A DNA stretch of 64,000 nt, taken from Pocillopora verrucosa. Taxonomy: Eukaryota > Cnidaria > Anthozoa > Scleractinia > Pocilloporidae. The position numbers were made by a program, and so were the translations under genes. Below, piece by piece: positions 62,029-64,000 of the stretch. Position 1 is the first letter of the stretch; every line of letters begins with the position of its first letter. The notes under the pieces are model-generated. The model saw only the letters and a program-made list of their open reading frames with translations, searched no databases and was not told where the DNA came from. Location of the stretch: assembly GCF_036669915.1 (NCBI RefSeq), contig NC_089312.1, positions 10,050,938-10,114,937 of the forward strand, read 5' to 3'.

Positions 62029-64000
62029 TACATCAAATGACCCAATCGTACATTGCGTATTAGCGAATTATGTCAATCATATTATAAAAATAATTTGTCT
62101 CTGTAATTCTATAATTGAGTTACAAATTCTTAAAAAAATCAATGACAATATGGTTTTAAACAAATAAACCATTCCAGTTTAATAGGTGAGAGTTTCCTCA
62201 TCCTTACTGCTAATTTTCACAGCTTTGGTTAGGTGGCTCTGAATGAAATTCAGGGAGGGAGGAATTTGCTTTGCTCTGTTTTTTGGTCACTTTGTTATAC
62301 GATTTGATACTGATATTCCCTGCAGGAATAATAATAAATAATAATAATTTTTTTTTTTTGAGAGGGCACGGTAACGAATCTTGCAATCTGATTGGTTCCT
62401 TACCCGGTCAGTAATTTCCTATCTCTGCCCACGGGCCACGGTAACGCTTTCGTGAGTCGCCAAGTACATCCCAACTTTCATTGCCATTTTTCATAAATAT
62501 ATCTCGTTTTTCCGGCTGGGCAGTATTTTTAAGCAAACACATCGGTTACTACCTCAAGCCGATGAATAACTTATGAATCCTCTCTTTTCTCTCACTCAAA
62601 TCACTTTGGTTGACAGAAAAATATTGGTTTCAGAATGAATTTGTATAAACAATAGTGCCATTACGTTGGTTAACAAGCGGCCTAAAACCCGTCTGCAATT
62701 AATTTTAATCGTTCACAAAAAGTACCAAGCAAGTTAAAAAGTGAGGTATTTGGTTACAGTTAAACTGAACGATGGAACTTTCATTCATCTTTTCACCTTT
62801 AGTGCCTTCTCAACCAGATTGAACCATAGCTGGTCATGGGGTGCAACAAATACCGTGGGGTGCAACGATGTTGTGTGCATTAACTAGTGACAACATATAT
62901 ATAGAAGTTCTGTCTGACGAGCGCTTAGGCACGAAACTCAGAGTCACAGAGAATCGATGCGTCGTCTTCAATTCTTTAACTTCTGTATACTTAACTCTGC
63001 TACCACAGCATTGAGCATTTTATGCCAAGGTAAACTCTACCCCCACAATTATTTTATTTATATATATATATGATGAGGCCCAGAAGGCCGAAACAGTACT
63101 GTCTGCAGTTAGTTATGTATATATATATATATATATATATATTGTGGGAGGAATAATCCCACAATATATACATCGCTCTACTCCTATGTGTGGAGCACTT
63201 TTTTGCGTAAGTCAAAATTTTACACTTTATATATAGATATATGAACAACAACAAACTTTCAATATTGCGTAAAACTTGACAGCCATTCGATTTTGGACAC
63301 AAATTAGAGATTTTAAGTCTGCTCACCATTTAAATACAAGGAACAGCTATGTGTTAGGAATATTTCCAGAGTTGGAGACTAATAAGAGCAACATGAACAC
63401 TAGTACACATCCCCCATTTGCTGTGCACCCGCCATATTTGTTGTTGTTGAAGCGATTACGCTCGGCCAAAGGCCATGAGGCCTGAAACTGGTACGAAACT
63501 CAAGAAACTTCTTAATGGTAAACACATTTCCATTCAGAACGTCCCAACCGGGAAAAAGGGACACCTTTTCAGAATTTCCATTAGTCCGGGAATTTTCCAT
63601 TGGGACGAACCGAAAAACTTTACCAGTTACATCCCAACCGCAATTTCTAGGAATTTGTGGTAAATGGTAAACAATCCGTATTACAGCTTCTTAGAGACTC
63701 AAATTTTGAACTGTCAGCGATCAAATGTGGAAGTGAGGTCTTCCTTAGCCTTAATGTAAGTAACTCTTTTTTTATAATCTGAAAGAAAAAATTACCATAT
63801 ATATGCCTCTTTTCAGAAAGTTTACATAACCTCTCGACGCAAACCAAACAACAAGCGTCCGATTATTCGTTTTACCAAACCGGAAGTATGAGAGAGTACG
63901 AGATTCAAATACTCTGGGAGTAGGGGTGGTTAAATATCGATCGACCATGGTCTGGATTTTGCTTGAGAAGGACCTGGACTAAGACCGGGCGTTCGAAGTC
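62029..64000. other. Right end of window, repeat-rich, no gene
   Basis: Contains (TA)n arrays at about 63057-63071 and 63117-63142, a short hairpin (TTGTGGGAGGAATAATCCCACAA, 63142-63164) and an unassigned segment around 63480-63660 with CATCCCAACC/CGTCCCAACC-type boxes that looks like a dispersed repeat. The ORFs here have no recognisable content. Confidence 0.55.
62163..62168 (+). promoter_or_regulatory. Candidate poly(A) signal after the Harbinger-like ORF
   Basis: AATAAA 135 bp after the stop codon, compatible with a short transcribed gene. Confidence 0.35.

Overview
The window is animal nuclear DNA with short exons, AT-rich introns, GT-AG splicing and many short interspersed repeats. Gene content (a fibronectin-III receptor tyrosine kinase with a RET/FGFR-like kinase, GCC2/GCC3 cysteine repeats, a gustatory-receptor-like seven-helix protein, a Harbinger-derived ORF) and the repeat style suggest a cnidarian, most likely an anthozoan such as a stony coral. 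The species assignment is inference. I rebuilt the gene models by hand from splice sites and reading phase; every multi-exon model closes in frame.

Left part, 2.8-37.5 kb: a convergent (tail-to-tail) pair of paralogous receptors. The + gene (2805-25226, 25 exons, 1090 aa) is a complete receptor tyrosine kinase: signal peptide, small cysteine-rich module, fibronectin-III-type ectodomain, one membrane helix, and a kinase interrupted by an insert of about 250 residues. The - gene (37522-27720, 14 exons, 517 aa) repeats the same ectodomain exon for exon, with identical lengths for ten exons. It keeps the membrane helix and the first juxtamembrane residues, then stops; no kinase exons follow. The pair looks like a signalling receptor beside a membrane-anchored, kinase-less relative that could act as a decoy or co-receptor.

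Middle part, 39.9-55.1 kb: an ANKRD53-like ankyrin-repeat gene (-), the single-exon complex I assembly factor NDUFAF2 (-), and, head-to-head with NDUFAF2 at 436 bp, a ten-exon type I membrane protein (+) whose ectodomain is mostly GCC2/GCC3-type cysteine repeats.

Right part, 59.1-62.0 kb: a three-exon, 425-aa protein with about seven membrane helices (-) that resembles the gustatory-receptor-like (GRL/Gr-Or) channel family. It lies head-to-head, 120 bp apart, with a short ORF (+) resembling the N-terminal part of a PIF/Harbinger (HARBI1-like) protein.

The rest is intron and intergenic DNA with several repeat families: tRNA-derived SINEs (one dimeric with intact target-site duplications), MITEs with terminal inverted repeats, foldback elements, LINE 3' tails, a 7-8 bp-period minisatellite and G/C-tract repeats. 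No CRISPR, rRNA or credible functional tRNA gene was seen.
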